This document shows positions 12,101 through 23,236 of a stretch of DNA of 64,000 nucleotides, in pieces. Position numbers and translations under genes: made by a program. Each line of letters opens with the position of its first letter. Positions within the stretch are counted from its first letter, which is position 1. A model generated the notes under the pieces. It saw only the letters and a program-made list of their open reading frames with translations, searched no databases and had not been told where the DNA came from. The stretch comes from Hawksworthiomyces lignivorus (taxonomy: Eukaryota; Ascomycota; Sordariomycetes; Ophiostomatales; Ophiostomataceae): positions 188,810-252,809 of the forward strand of contig NTMA01000029.1 in the NCBI GenBank assembly GCA_002917075.1, in the 5' to 3' direction.

Positions 12101-12839
12101 ACGCTGGGGGCATATCCAACATCTTCTTGGGCTACATTACGACCCGTTCGAAGACACAGCAGCAAATGCCAGACAGAGTTCTGCCAGAGAGACGGAAAGT
12201 GGATGAAGAATGTCACAAGGGCATGGCATAGCTTCTGGGTCGACAAGACGCCAGCTCGATCCCCGACAGAACTGACCAACCAGCGGAGAAGATTCTGTAG
12301 CAGCTCGCCAGCTTCATCATCTGATAATGCAGAGCTAATTCACAGTTAGCAATACGCTTCGTAAGTGGTCGTATAGCCAGAAAGGAATGTGTAGCAAAAA
12401 GAAGAAGCAGAGAATATGTAGAACGTACCTCTCTGTGTTTATTTTGATGATGATCGTCAAGGCGCCAAAGAATTTTATCTGGTCTTCGGCGATGCTACGG
12501 GCGGGCCGGTCAAGTAGAGATTGTGCCAGTTGCCATCCTTCGGGTGACTTCTGCAACCGCTGGAGCGTCTCCTGTGCAGTTGCAATAGTAGTGTGGGCAG
12601 TCTTTGGGTTGTAGAGTGCCTGGATCAACTAGAGAGAGAGGAAAGACCAAAAGAAAAAAAAAAAGAAAACACTTGTCAGACATAGCGCATGAAAATTCCT
12701 ATATGGCTCCGAGCGTACTTGGGCAGAATGTGCCGGGATATTGGGCAGGAGAGAGGAAGCAATAATGGGATGAAAGCCATAGGCAACTTACGGACTCGAC
12801 CTCGGCAAGTGATGAGGGTAATGGTGTCTGTTGGTCCAT
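9164..12839 (-). CDS. karyopherin-beta import receptor, Pdr6/Kap122 (importin-13) type
   Basis: HEAT-repeat nuclear transport receptor that binds Ran-GTP and carries cargo through the nuclear pore. Seven exons close in phase: 12839-12792, 12628-12429, 12334-11993, 11910-11778, 11681-9669, 9601-9321 and 9248-9164, about 1033 residues, the usual size of the family. The N-terminus MDQQTPLPSSLAEVESLIQA followed by DQIKFFGALTIIIKINTE is the importin-beta N-terminal domain typical of Pdr6/KapL. Repeated helical pairs follow with no other domain. The C-terminus GARQTNNVVREFWLACRG is conserved in fungal homologues. The last intron (9320-9249, 72 nt) has no stop and is a multiple of three, so its retention would add 24 residues without breaking the frame. 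The exact subfamily (Kap122 versus transportin-SR/Mtr10) is inferred from the N-terminal motif. Confidence 0.88.
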
Positions 12840-14686
12840 AGTGGGAGAAAGATCATGTCTCTTTATGCGAAGCAAAAATTAAAGCAACTGTTGATGACAG
12901 GATGGTGGGCAACTAAGCGCAGACGAAAAAGTGAAGAGCTTGCCGAAGGTTCACGGACGAGGCTGGTGAAGCGGACAAGAATAGGCCGCGCAGGAGAAGA
13001 CGCTAGAAGCGGTAGACAAGCGACAGAAAGAGGAAAACTTGAGAGGCTGAAAAACCAAGCAAGAGAAGTCTCCAAACGACTTGTTGGAGTGCGCAGCGTA
13101 TAATACGACTGACTCGACCTGTGATACTCCTTGGCTTTTCTGGTCTTTTCGAGGGGACAAAAAAAAAAGACCGAAAAGAAGGAAATAAAATGCCCCGAGG
13201 ATTTTCTTTTTCTTTTAGACTCAGGCAGTTATATTCCCGTGCTGTTCTGCTTCTCCTAGTAACGTGATACCAACATTATCAATTTTATACCTGCATCTTC
13301 TCGCTGCGAGGAGTGGTGCAGTGCTTTGTTGTGCGCATCTTCTGTTTCTGTTTGTGACGTTGTTAGGCTCTCCAATGGCCCCACCAAAGGCCGTTTTGCC
13401 AGGCGTCGTTGTGGAATAGTCACATGATGTACTATTGCCCGAAACGGTGAAAGTCAACAGAGCCCGATGGATTGTGACTTTTTGTTTTTCCTTTGCTCTT
13501 CTAGGAGGTCGGCATTCGGCTCGTTACTTTGTGCATAATTGCTATTCATTAAGATAAATTATTTCGAGGCAACGATTCTGGCGGGGTTTCGACTGTTTCA
13601 TGAAGATGTCATGGCGTTGACGCAGCTGCTATATGCAGAGTTTTGTTGCAGTCTAAGCTGAGCAGAGCTGTATCTGAAATCATACAACACCATGTAAATA
13701 AAAGAATCACAGCAAGACCTAATTGTTACGAAAAGAAGGGCAGGACGTGAGTAGATACGATGTGAGCTTTTTATCGTGTTGGTGCCAAAGCTTATTAGAC
13801 GTAAATTGTCAGCATATGCACTTTTGAAACTGCGGTTTGCTAGCTGACGGCTGATATACGAGATTGTGACCTAAATCTAAGAGGATATCCTGAGCAGCAG
13901 AAAGCAGCTCTCAGCAGGCAACCGGGCTTTGTTCTCTCTTCTCTTTGAGACAAGCTCAAGCGCATGGCGGTGTGACAGGGTTTCTGGTTCTTCATGATGC
14001 CGGATTAATGGATCAAATTCATTCGAGAGGAAGCTAGCAGAGAAGCTTCTTTCCCAAGACTGGCTTCACTCGACGTAAAGAAGGTTTTACGAGCCAACCC
14101 TCTCAGGGCGTCTACAGTAATAACGAACTTCAGCCGCGACACTTGCATATGATCTTTCGGATCAGCGCTCTTTGTTATGAGCTTAGCAACTCTATCTGTG
14201 CTGATAGTGCTAAAACGGCCAAACAAAGCCGAAGCTGGCCGCCTACCAAACCAGTAAGTCCCTCAAAAACACGTTGACGCAGCGCCGGGGATGAAAGCTA
14301 CCCACACCCCACCTCCCTCATGAGGAAAGGGCGATGGGAGCAACCCGCGCCAGCGTTGCAAGAGCAAATGGCACAAGATAGTTAGCTGCCAGGCGCAAGC
14401 ATAGTGGGGTTCTTGCCGCTCTGAGCTCACAAATCTTCCTGCCGGTCTTTCTCCAGATTATCATCTCAACGACTACTAATAATTTTTATTAGTTGGCCCT
14501 ACTTATCCAAGGAGGGGAGGTAGTCACGGCTCTGGTTGCTACTTCCTATTACCGACTTCTCTTTAACTCCCACGCCTCTTTTGACGTAAAATATATATAA
14601 TATAAATCAATCCCGCAGGCCTCGCCCCAATCTGCCCAATTGTCTTCCGCTCTTCTGCTATTTGTTGTCCTTTGCATCGCCTACTT
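12840..14686. other. divergent intergenic region, importin / aminopeptidase P
   Basis: About 1.85 kb with no gene recognised. A 73-codon open frame at 14005-14226 (-) has no domain. Just before the aminopeptidase start are AAAATATATATAATATAAA (about 14588-14606, TATA-like) and pyrimidine-rich segments. I found no tRNA-like cloverleaf or repeat here. Confidence 0.5.
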
Positions 14687-17085
14687 ATGTCCAACCTTCT
14701 TATCGTAGGGTCGCGAAGTCTGTTCTCCTCTCCTCTGAGAATTGTGTCTCGTGCTCGCAAGGCCGCTGCTACTGCAAATCCCTGCACTATCGCTTGTTTT
14801 CGCTCACTATCGCCGCTGCCAACAAAATTGCAGCTGCAACGCAAAAACCTCTTTGGCCGCCCTGCTTCTCTCTCGTGGATCTCGTCTTCGACTTGTCCCG
14901 CGCCGAAGTGCCCCTCTTTTGTCCACTCTGCTCTTCTTGTCACTTCTTTTGTGACGCCTTTGGACTCTGTGTATCCTCACCACCGCCGCTACAGCCACAA
15001 CTTCACAGAAGCCGACGAGATGGAGACGGTAAATACGGAGGCACGCCTTGAGGCGCTGCGAAAGCTTATGGCGGAGCACAAAGTTGATATCTATAGTATG
15101 TAGGCGAGAAAGTAACTGTTAGGTAAACTCTCCGTCTGGATTTTCTCGCTAATCCTCTCTATCATTGTCTTGCAGTTGTTCCCTCGGAGGATGCCCACTC
15201 GTCCGAGTATATCGCACCGTGTGACGGTCGGCGGCAGTTTATCAGTGGCTTTAGCGGTTCTGCCGGTTGTGCGGTGATCTCGATGGACAAGGCCGTTCTG
15301 GCGACTGACGGACGCTACTTCAACCAGGCATCACGGCAGCTTGATAGCAACTGGACGCTTCTGAAGCAGGGAATTCAGGATGTACCCACCTGGCAAGAGT
15401 GGTCGGCCACAGAATCTTCCGGCGGCAAGGTTGTTGGCGTGGACCCGACACTTCTAGCTACTAGCACCGCGAAGAAGCTTGCTGAGAAGATCAAGAAGAG
15501 CGGCGGTAGCGACCTGGTGGCGGTCTCCACCAATCTTGTGGATGCTGTGTGGGGGGCAGACCGGCCTGCACACCCGTCTGAGCCCGTCGCATTGCTCGCT
15601 GAGAAGTTTGCAGGAAAGGACACCAAGTCTAAGCTGGCAGAGCTGCGGAAGGAACTGGACAAGAAGAGCGCTGCTGGCTTTGTCGTGTCCATGCTGGACG
15701 AGGTCGCGTGGCTTTTCAATCTGCGAGGCAACGACATCCCATACAACCCGGTCTTTTTCTCCTATGCTATTGTGACGGCCGACGAGGCTATCCTATACGT
15801 CGACAAGGCTAAGCTGAGCGCAGAGTGCCTAACCTACCTTGAGGACAACAGCGTCACGATCAAGCCGTATGATGCCATTTTCTCCGATTCCAAGCAGCTC
15901 AGCGCTGCTGCGGTGGCAGATAAGCCCGCCTCGGAAGCCAAGAAGTTCCTGCTCTCTAACCGGGCGTCGTGGGCGCTCAACTTGGCTCTGGGAGGCGAAG
16001 ACCAGGTCGAGGAAATTCGGAGCCCCATTGGCGATGCCAAGGCCATCAAGAACGAAGCTGAGCTAGAAGGCATGCGCCAATGCCACATCCGCGACGGAGC
16101 AGCGCTAATTCAATACTTTGCCTGGCTGGAGGATCAGCTGAAGAAGGGGGCCAAGCTGGACGAGGTTGTAGTGGCAGACAAACTCGAGGAGTTGCGATCA
16201 AAGCAAGAACACTTTGTTGGCTTGTCATTCCCAACAATATCGTCCACAGGTGCAAAGTGAGCATTCTCCTTTTCTCTTTTGCCACTCTTGTGAGCTGTCA
16301 ATATCTTTTGCGCTAACAGCTTTAGTGCTGCCGTGATTCACTACAAGCCTGAGCGCGGAAGCTGCTCGGAGCTTGACCCCGAGGCCATTTATCTCTGCGA
16401 TTCCGGTGCGCAATATCTCGACGGAACGACCGACACTACCCGTACGGTCCATTTTGGCACGCCGACGGATGCCGAGAGAAAAGCATACACTCTCGTGCTG
16501 AAGGGCAACATTGCGTTGGATGTGGCCATTTTCCCTAAGGGGACCACTGGCTTTGCGTTAGACGCGTTTGCCCGGCAATTTTTATGGGTAAGACATCAAT
16601 TCTCCACGGAAAGCACGATATAGTTGGGATTGGATTCGATTTGCTGACTCATGTTATAGCAAGAGGGACTCGACTACCGGCATGGAACTGGCCACGGCGT
16701 AGGATCATACCTTAATGTCCACGAAGGGCCCATTGGCATCGGCACTAGAAAGCAGTATGCAGAGGTTGCCCTTGCATCCGGTAATGTCACATCCAATGAG
16801 CCAGGCTTCTACGAAGATGGCTCGTTTGGCATTCGCATCGAAAACATGGTGATCGTGAAAGAGGTGAAGACCATGCATTCCTTTGGCGATAAGCCGTATC
16901 TCGGCTTCGAGCATGTCACGATGGTTCCGTACTGCCGTGCACTGATCGACACCTCGCTGCTCACGGACAGAGAGAAGAAGTGGCTGAACGACTATGGCGA
17001 GCTCATTGTGGAAAAGACCAAGGGCTACTTTGATCAAGACGAATTAGCTTTGGCATGGCTCAAGAAGGAAACGCAACCGTTTTAA
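14687..17085 (+). CDS. ampp: Xaa-Pro aminopeptidase P (M24B), probably dual-targeted
   Basis: Removes an N-terminal residue next to proline using two Mn ions. Exons 14687-15095, 15176-16256, 16326-16587 and 16660-17085 give 725 residues. Two N-terminal creatinase-like domains ([19 protein letters not shown], then [20 protein letters not shown]) precede the catalytic pita-bread domain. Metal ligands lie in [20 protein letters not shown] (two Asp), [18 protein letters not shown] (His), [18 protein letters not shown] (Glu) and the second Glu of the same block. The protein ends WLKKETQPF as in Aspergillus homologues. From the first [23 protein letters not shown] is a basic, hydroxylated, mitochondrial-type leader; a second in-frame ATG at 15020 ([17 protein letters not shown]) matches the usual cytosolic start and gives 614 residues. 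Confidence 0.95.
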
Positions 17086-17451
17086 GCATTTTTTGTAAAC
17101 ACACCGTCGTTATACCAACTTGCATCGCATGGCATATCGCGTGTAGGCAAACCTTTTTTTCGACTACGTCTCTCATGTATAGTTTTATGCTCATAATTAT
17201 ACCTGTTTATGATGCTGATTGGTCTTGGTTATATATCTACGTTTCTTCTCTCTGCGTTTTGTGCATTGTAATGTCTAAAGTACAAAAACAAAAACTGACT
17301 TAAAGCGGAGAAATTATATGCTCCAACATGCGCTTTTCATCATTGAGATTGCTGTCAGACATATTGGAAGTGTGACCTGGACAAAGTACCACTCGAAGCA
17401 AACGTGAGCAGACAGCTGCCAAAAAAGAATCGTGGAACCAGTGCTGCCGTC
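17086..17451. other. convergent 3' region
   Basis: AT-rich 366 bp between the convergent aminopeptidase and FUN14 genes; only 3' UTR-like sequence seen. Confidence 0.5.
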
Positions 17452-18330
17452 TTAGAAATGCATAAATGCTGAGAGGGTAAATGTGATGCCAAAGGCCAGC
17501 TTGAGCGCCGTATTCTTGGAGAGAGCTGAGAGAATCTTGGAGGCCTGCGCGCGCTCTTTGAGCTTGAGGTAGTGGACAAGATCGATGCCGACCCGCGCGG
17601 CGAGGGTCTGTGATTTAGAAGGTGTCAGCCGAGAATCGACGCAAGGTGCAGAAGGCTCGCCCGGTCCTGCAAGCTTATTCTTTTCTACGTACCTGCAGAG
17701 TAAGGGCCATGCCGAGCAGCAAGACCAGCGACCGCGAGAAGACGCTGACGAGGAGACCAAGTAAGAAGCCTTTTGTAGTCCAAGTGTGAGACACAACGAA
17801 ACAATCTATGAAAAGGAGACGCGGAAGGGTAATACTAAGAGCGACATACCAAAGAAGCTTCCCTTGGACACCTGACTGACTAGATCTTCGTTGAGCGGCA
17901 GTCTGAAGCCCTGGCGCGAGAGCTGAGCGTCGACGGGCACCGGCTCGGCATCATCGATCGACAGCGTGACGAGTGGCACGGCCGCGGCAGCGTACCAGAC
18001 GCGGGACCGAGAGGCGGAAGAGGAGGAATGGGTATGCGAACGGGAGCCGCCAGACTGAGAGGGGGAGCGCAGGTCAAGGCTGTACGACGGAGGTGCTGGC
18101 GAATGAGGTCTATTATGACAGCCTACGAGTGATAACCGCGCAGCTGTAGACGCGGATCTCTGTGTCCCTCCTGGCGGCAGAAACCCACATTGCAGCCGCA
18201 GCAAGCTCGACTGCGAGCCGAGCCATAGAGGTGATGCAGTTCCAAGGCGGATTGTAGTATTACCTGCTAGGGCTTTGCGGCAAGCTTGGTGGTAAGCTGC
18301 CGAAGCAACTGGGAACACCGATGTGGCCAT
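17452..18330 (-). CDS. FUN14-family mitochondrial membrane protein
   Basis: Small membrane protein of the FUN14/FUNDC family; FUNDC1 in animals is a mitophagy receptor of the outer mitochondrial membrane, but fungal members are poorly known. Exons 18330-17850, 17769-17693 and 17607-17452 join in phase to 237 residues. The family signature spans the junctions: GSFFGFLLGLLVSVFSRSLV, then LLLGMALTLQ, then TLAARVGIDLVHYLKLK, ending in a last hydrophobic helix FGITFTLSAFMHF. The N-terminal 100 residues (MATSVFPVASAAYHQACRK...) are Ser/Arg-rich without acidic residues, consistent with mitochondrial targeting. The family call rests on the Gly-patterned helix and the Q-x-x-A-x-x-G-I-D spacing; no LIR motif could be assigned. 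Confidence 0.7.
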
Positions 18331-19514
18331 TGGCTGCTCAGCAAATGTGCAATTGGAATAGAGAAGAAGACAAGGCAATCAGCAAACCGACAGCTGGCGT
18401 GTCCGCGTATACATGAGGTTTGTGTTCAGACCGATTAGACGGGCAGTACAGGAAGACAGGGAGAAGTACTAGCTGGTAGCCTCCTCAAAGACACTGTAGC
18501 CGTTATGGCGAGCGGTAGGTGGCTGACGTCATGGCAGCGAACCTCAGCAGACGAACCGCTTTAGCGCTGCTTCATGGCTTCTATAATGGAACTACTTTCT
18601 AAGACACCGAAGAGTCATTGCAAATAGGACCATTTTGCTGACGGGGCCAGCTGTGTGTGATAATCCATTAATTATTTTTATTTTACTGGTGCCTACAAAA
18701 TATTCCGACGGCATTTTGCAGTTTTATTTGTCTCATGGCCAGGCTTCCTCCTATGTGACTGAACCTTGCCGTCCGCAGCTGGAACAATACTCGAGACATC
18801 GAACAAATTATTTGACCTCTTCCTGGCTTGCTTCAGAAGTATCTCCAGTAGAGCCGCATCTTGATCAGCTTTGTGGTGGTTTTCAAAGTGAAGGCACGTA
18901 CGAAGTAGCCCAAAAAAGAGAAACTGGTTTAAAGGACATGGGTTGCCACAATGCTGGCCCTCTAGGTCAACTTGCTAGCCCTAAGGCATTGGGAGTCTAA
19001 TGAAATAGACCGAAAAAAGTAGCTCGCGCTGATAACTTTGGCTGTTTGAACCTAATAGCTATTAATTGGGGACGGGAGGAGAGTTGGAAAGTAAATAACT
19101 GAAGCCTTGAGCCGTAAGGTTCATACATAGCTGTTCAACCTGGCCCGTGCGCGGTGTGTTTAGCTCGAATGGTTTAGTACGGGTCTGGACTGGAAGCTCC
19201 AGCTGTGGGGAAGAAAAGACGCGTCGCGGCGCGTTATGAAGGCAGCACCGCGTGCAAAAACGACTGCCACTGTTGAAGACAGACCAAGCTGGCTTGTTTT
19301 GGCGTGTCCCGCTTTGCCTTCCTATTTCCTCGTAAGCATAGACTTTCTTGCTGTCTTTTTTTTTTTTTTTTTTTTTCCCCTTCTTCAATCGGGTAACAGG
19401 CGAGCCACTTCGACATACGATCCAAAATATCGAAAAACATATACAATTGTTGTTTTGTATCCGGACAAGTCATCATTTCTATTAGCTCTATCAACACGCT
19501 TGACATTCCGAACG
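18331..19514. other. divergent intergenic region
   Basis: About 1.2 kb. An open frame at 18635-19000 (+) without an ATG start or domain is probably chance. The segment before the next gene carries a 21-T run at 19356-19376, placed like a poly(dA:dT) promoter element about 140 bp before the start codon. Confidence 0.5.
19356..19376. repeat. poly-T tract (21 T)
   Basis: Uninterrupted T run upstream of the disordered nuclear protein gene. Such tracts exclude nucleosomes in fungal promoters; the exact length should be treated with caution. Confidence 0.85.
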
Positions 19515-21596
19515 ATGCCTCGTCCACCGAGGCGCACACGCGCCGTAGAGTCGCGCACTGCGTCAGGAGCAGCACCAGCAGCGCCAAAGGAGCCGGTGGC
19601 AGCTACAACAGCCACTGCCTCGGCAAAAAGTTCAACAGAAGCAGGAAATAGCGGCAATGATGGCCGTCGGCGGACGCGCCGGAGTAGTGGTGTTGCTGCA
19701 TCTAGTGCACCCAGCGCGAGCGGCGGTGCCCACGGCGTCGGCGAGCGCGATGTGAACCGGCGCAGATCCCTCCGCCAGGCGGCCACGACGACGGCAGCAA
19801 CAGCGGCGCGTCGTGCCCCATCTACGACCAGGCCAGCGCGCGGACCCGATGCCTCTGGTCTCGATATTCTGGACGACGAGACGTTTGGTGATATGGGCAC
19901 CAATTTCGGCGAGCACGACCTCAGCGGCCTCGACCTCGATGATGATCTGGACGCGTTCGATGGCCTTGACAACACCCTGGGCTCCTCGCCTGGGGCAACT
20001 GCAGCGCCGGGCTCTGCCAACGCCACGCGCTCCAGCGACAACACCTCCTCGCTGTTCAATGTTGGCCTGTTCCGCCGCGGCCGTCCGCGCCAGTCGAGCG
20101 TCCACAGCCGGGACGACGCGCCCATCCGTCCCAGCAGCCACAGGCCGGCCACGCCCAGTCTCAGCTCCACGTTCAGCGTCGGCACCTTCAAGCGCCGCGC
20201 CCGCGAGCCCAGCATTCTGGGCAGACATCGGCGACGCGACACGTCTCGGCACACCAGCCGCGAGAGAGACGGCGAGACGTCTGGCAGCGAAGTAGACAGG
20301 GCGCCGTACTCTTCTGACGGGGAAGCATCGTCCATGGCGGTCATGCGGAGGACACACCGCGACGCACGCGTCTCCCGCGCTTCTCAAGCTGATCAGACAG
20401 CGCAGAGCACCCACGACTCGTCCCTGTCCTCTGCGAGAGACACGACCTCAATGCTGCTTCTTGCCAGGACGCGCTCCCGCGCAGCCACTACGAAGAAGCG
20501 GAAATCAGAAGAGGCCCAGCAGCTGCAGGAGGAGCCGGCCAAGAGACGCGCCACCGAAGCTGCTCCCCCTTCCAGTGACGACGGCGTTCTGCCCTCCGTG
20601 GAAGCTTCCTCATCGCCTGCGCTCTCCACGCCGCCAGCACCTCCGTCCTTGCCGCTGTCGGATGCGGACCGGCAGCGCTACTCAACCCCAGGCGGTCCAG
20701 ACGACGAAGTTGTGGCACCGCCTCTGAGCAGCGGGTCGTCGTCGGCTAGCCCGCCCATGTGGCCCTCTCTGAAGACGTTGACGCACGGTGTGCGCCATGG
20801 CAAGGCTGCTCCTCTGGACATGCCCATGCTGCCTGTGTCGCGGCAGACACCAGATCTTATTGCTGACGACGCTTCCGATATCTCTTCGCCTCCCTCTCTC
20901 ACACATTCGCCAAACTATCCGCGTGCGGCGTCTCGGACGCGCACTACGAGAGCCAAGGGCAAGCCACGATCGGTTGCGCAGGAGAAGGACGTGGCGGCGC
21001 TGACCACGGCGGCGCTGACGGCTCTCCTCCCGCAGCGGCGACACCGCGCACGAGGTGGCCGGGAGGGAGCTTCAGCTTCGGATGACGAGGATGACGGCGA
21101 TGACGAGCTGGAGCGGTCCGCCCTCCTCAGCGAGGATGATGACGAGCTAGCCCACGGTCCGCGGCGCGGCGGCCTGCGTCGCGGGCGCAGCGCAAGCCGT
21201 GTAGCCCGCACGCCGTCTGCGTCTGCGTCTGCGCCCAAGGCCGCGGCTAACACCAACAGCAACCGCCAGCCGGCAGCGGCAGCAAAAGGCAGCAACAACC
21301 GAGCCAGCCGCAACAAGAGCAAGCCTGTGAAGCGTACATATGGCTCGCGCAGCTTCTCCGACAAGGAGAACCAGGGTGACGGGAGCCTCGACGCGGACGA
21401 CAGCACGTTCAGCCCGCTGCCCGACGACGCCTTCGAGGACGAGACCACCGAGCTGCCGCAGACGGGCCGAAAGGGAGCTCTGCGGTACTTTGGTGAAGAG
21501 GTAGAGAAGGCCTCCAAGAAGTTCAAGGAGGTCGACCAGTGGACACTGGAGTTTGAGAGCGTCTCGCGGGAGTCGTCGCCGATCGGTGCTCGCTAG
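19515..21596 (+). CDS. uncharacterised basic, disordered, probably nuclear protein
   Basis: Single exon, 693 residues; I do not recognise the family. The start MPRPPRRTRAVESRTASG is the first ATG in frame. The protein is rich in Ser, Arg, Ala and Asp. Features in order: basic Arg-rich N-terminus (1-110); an acidic patch GLDLDDDLDAFDGLDNTLG (138-156); two copies of a short motif, SSLFNVGLFRR (178-188) and SSTFSVGTFKRR (217-228), each followed by basic/Ser sequence; several bipartite NLS-like stretches (for example TKKRKSEEAQ); an acidic run DDEDDGDDELERSALLSEDD; and a conserved-looking tail, GALRYFGEEVEKASKKF then EVDQWTLEFESVS. The tail is predicted helical and is the best candidate for a functional binding segment. 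Composition suggests a chromatin or kinetochore-associated scaffold, but that is inference only. A KEN box (DKENQ near residue 617) hints at APC/C-dependent turnover. Confidence 0.8.
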   Translation: MPRPPRRTRAVESRTASGAAPAAPKEPVAATTATASAKSSTEAGNSGNDGRRRTRRSSGVAASSAPSASGGAHGVGERDVNRRRSLRQAATTTAATAARRAPSTTRPARGPDASGLDILDDETFGDMGTNFGEHDLSGLDLDDDLDAFDGLDNTLGSSPGATAAPGSANATRSSDNTSSLFNVGLFRRGRPRQSSVHSRDDAPIRPSSHRPATPSLSSTFSVGTFKRRAREPSILGRHRRRDTSRHTSRERDGETSGSEVDRAPYSSDGEASSMAVMRRTHRDARVSRASQADQTAQSTHDSSLSSARDTTSMLLLARTRSRAATTKKRKSEEAQQLQEEPAKRRATEAAPPSSDDGVLPSVEASSSPALSTPPAPPSLPLSDADRQRYSTPGGPDDEVVAPPLSSGSSSASPPMWPSLKTLTHGVRHGKAAPLDMPMLPVSRQTPDLIADDASDISSPPSLTHSPNYPRAASRTRTTRAKGKPRSVAQEKDVAALTTAALTALLPQRRHRARGGREGASASDDEDDGDDELERSALLSEDDDELAHGPRRGGLRRGRSASRVARTPSASASAPKAAANTNSNRQPAAAAKGSNNRASRNKSKPVKRTYGSRSFSDKENQGDGSLDADDSTFSPLPDDAFEDETTELPQTGRKGALRYFGEEVEKASKKFKEVDQWTLEFESVSRESSPIGAR

Positions 21597-22249
21597 AGCG
21601 GCGATGGGCTGTGGAAAGAGGGGATAAAGGGAAGCAGGCGGAGAATGGGTTTCGGGTCTGGGCGCTATGCAGTACTGCTGTTTATGCTTTTTATATTCCA
21701 CACGTCATGTTTACTTCTTTCTGATTCTTTGTATTTCTTTACGGGCTGCATCTGTGTTTATATGTGTTACTTTCGTACGATGCTATAGCAGATGAAATGG
21801 GGCGAATATCATCGCAGAAAGACTACTGAGAAAATAAACTATGCACTACAGCGGAGTGGTATTTATGATGAACTTTACATTGCCCTTTCTTTGCTTGCGT
21901 CTTGTTGAGATGCCTTCTGATACACGGGATGCAGTGCTGATACTTATACGTATGCGGTGGATCAGCGCCTGGCGTGGCTTTAGCGATCTGAACGTCACAG
22001 TTCTCTCTTAGAGCGCCCCGCACTTCAACAGAGTCCGTCACAACTCTGATGCACGCTTTCAATTGACCACCCCTCTCTGAAGCTCCCTAGAGCTCTCAAG
22101 CTCTCTTTCTCTGCATAACACGCTTTTGCTCAGAGCCTGATCTGCTCGAGTGCCCAAGAAACGACCGGCCTCTTTTCTCCTTCTCTTTCTTCTTCTTCTT
22201 CTTCTTCTCCTTCTCCCCGTTTCTCTCCTTCTCTTTTCTTTCTTCCCTC
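21597..22249. other. intergenic, upstream of tip41
   Basis: About 650 bp. The last 100 bp form a strongly pyrimidine-rich leader with a (TTC)7 microsatellite at 22187-22207 directly before the tip41 start. Nothing else recognised. Confidence 0.5.
22187..22207 (+). repeat. (TTC)7 microsatellite in tip41 leader
   Basis: Seven perfect TTC units inside a CT-rich stretch ending about 40 bp before the start codon; probably 5' UTR. Confidence 0.85.
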
Positions 22250-23236
22250 ATGAACCACGTCACTTCGCCCAACGAGCCGTATCCGACGGCGGCCGACCTG
22301 GCGTCGGCCACGCGCACGCACGCGCAGGGCCGGTGGCAGATCAGCGCGCGCAAGCTGCCGATCTCGCGGTCGGGGACCATCGACGCACTGGCGGAGCGCA
22401 TCGGCATCCCGATCCCGGAGATGATCTTTGGCGACAACGAGGTGGCGCTGCGGCACGTGCCGACGGGGTGGGCGATCCGGTTCACGGCGGCCGATGCGCT
22501 GGACGCGGTCGATAAGACGGGGCAGGGCCGCCTGCAGGTGGCGCACGCCGGCGACTGGGCGCGCAGCCGCGAGATGAGCGCCGTCGAGGGCATCCGGGAC
22601 GTGCGGGCTTACGACTGGAGCTACTCGACCGACTACCGGGGGACGGAGGAGCCGCCGCAGCAGGAGCAGGTGGGGACAGCGGCGGGGGCGGCAGCATCGT
22701 CAGCACCACGACCAACAACAGCAGACTCTCCGCCCATGACAAACGGCATCTCCCACCACCCGCCTTCTTCTTCCTCTCTCCGCCTCGCCCCGTCCACGAT
22801 CCCCGAGCTCCCGCTCGACCTCCTGCGCCGGCGCGACCCCATCCTCTTCCACGACGACGTCGTGCTCTACGAGAGCGAGCTCGACGACAACGGCATCTCG
22901 GTCGTGCGCGTCAAGCTGCGCGTCATGCCCCAGCGCATGCTGCTGCTGTGCCGCCTCTACATGCGCCTCGACCACGTCGTCGTGCGCGTGCGCGACACCC
23001 GCGTCTACGTCGACTTTCTGACCGACACCGTCCTCCGCGAGTACACCGCCCGCGAGGACTCGTTCGACAACGTCCGCCGCGGCCTCGCCATGGCCCGGGG
23101 CCTGCTGCCCGACGCCGTCGTTGTCGCCATGCGCGACGCCGACCAGGTCGCCCCGCTGCTGCCCGTCGTCCAGCACTCCATGGAGAGCCTGGAGCTGGGG
23201 GCTGCACCAACAGCCAGCGGAGCGGACGACAAGTGA
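22250..23236 (+). CDS. tip41: TIP41-like regulator of PP2A/TOR signalling
   Basis: Homologue of yeast Tip41, which binds Tap42 and modulates the type 2A phosphatases downstream of TORC1. Single exon, 328 residues. N-terminal family block: GRWQISARKLPISRSGTI and IPIPEMIFGDNEVAL. The signature block is DPILFHDDVVLYESELDDNG, followed by VVRVKLRVMPQRMLLLCRLY, RLDHVVVRVRDTRVYVD and REYTAREDSFD. Between the two conserved halves lies a 60-residue Pro/Ser/Thr/Ala insert (about 130-190) that is likely disordered and variable in fungi. The start is the first ATG after the CT-rich leader. Third positions are almost all G or C, which produces several long but meaningless antisense frames. Confidence 0.95.
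   Translation: MNHVTSPNEPYPTAADLASATRTHAQGRWQISARKLPISRSGTIDALAERIGIPIPEMIFGDNEVALRHVPTGWAIRFTAADALDAVDKTGQGRLQVAHAGDWARSREMSAVEGIRDVRAYDWSYSTDYRGTEEPPQQEQVGTAAGAAASSAPRPTTADSPPMTNGISHHPPSSSSLRLAPSTIPELPLDLLRRRDPILFHDDVVLYESELDDNGISVVRVKLRVMPQRMLLLCRLYMRLDHVVVRVRDTRVYVDFLTDTVLREYTAREDSFDNVRRGLAMARGLLPDAVVVAMRDADQVAPLLPVVQHSMESLELGAAPTASGADDK

Noticed and set aside
19385..20414. Long antisense open frames (260-319 codons) opposite the disordered nuclear protein
   Set aside because: Shadow frames caused by GC-rich third positions; no domain, Arg/Ser/Ala composition mirrors the sense strand.
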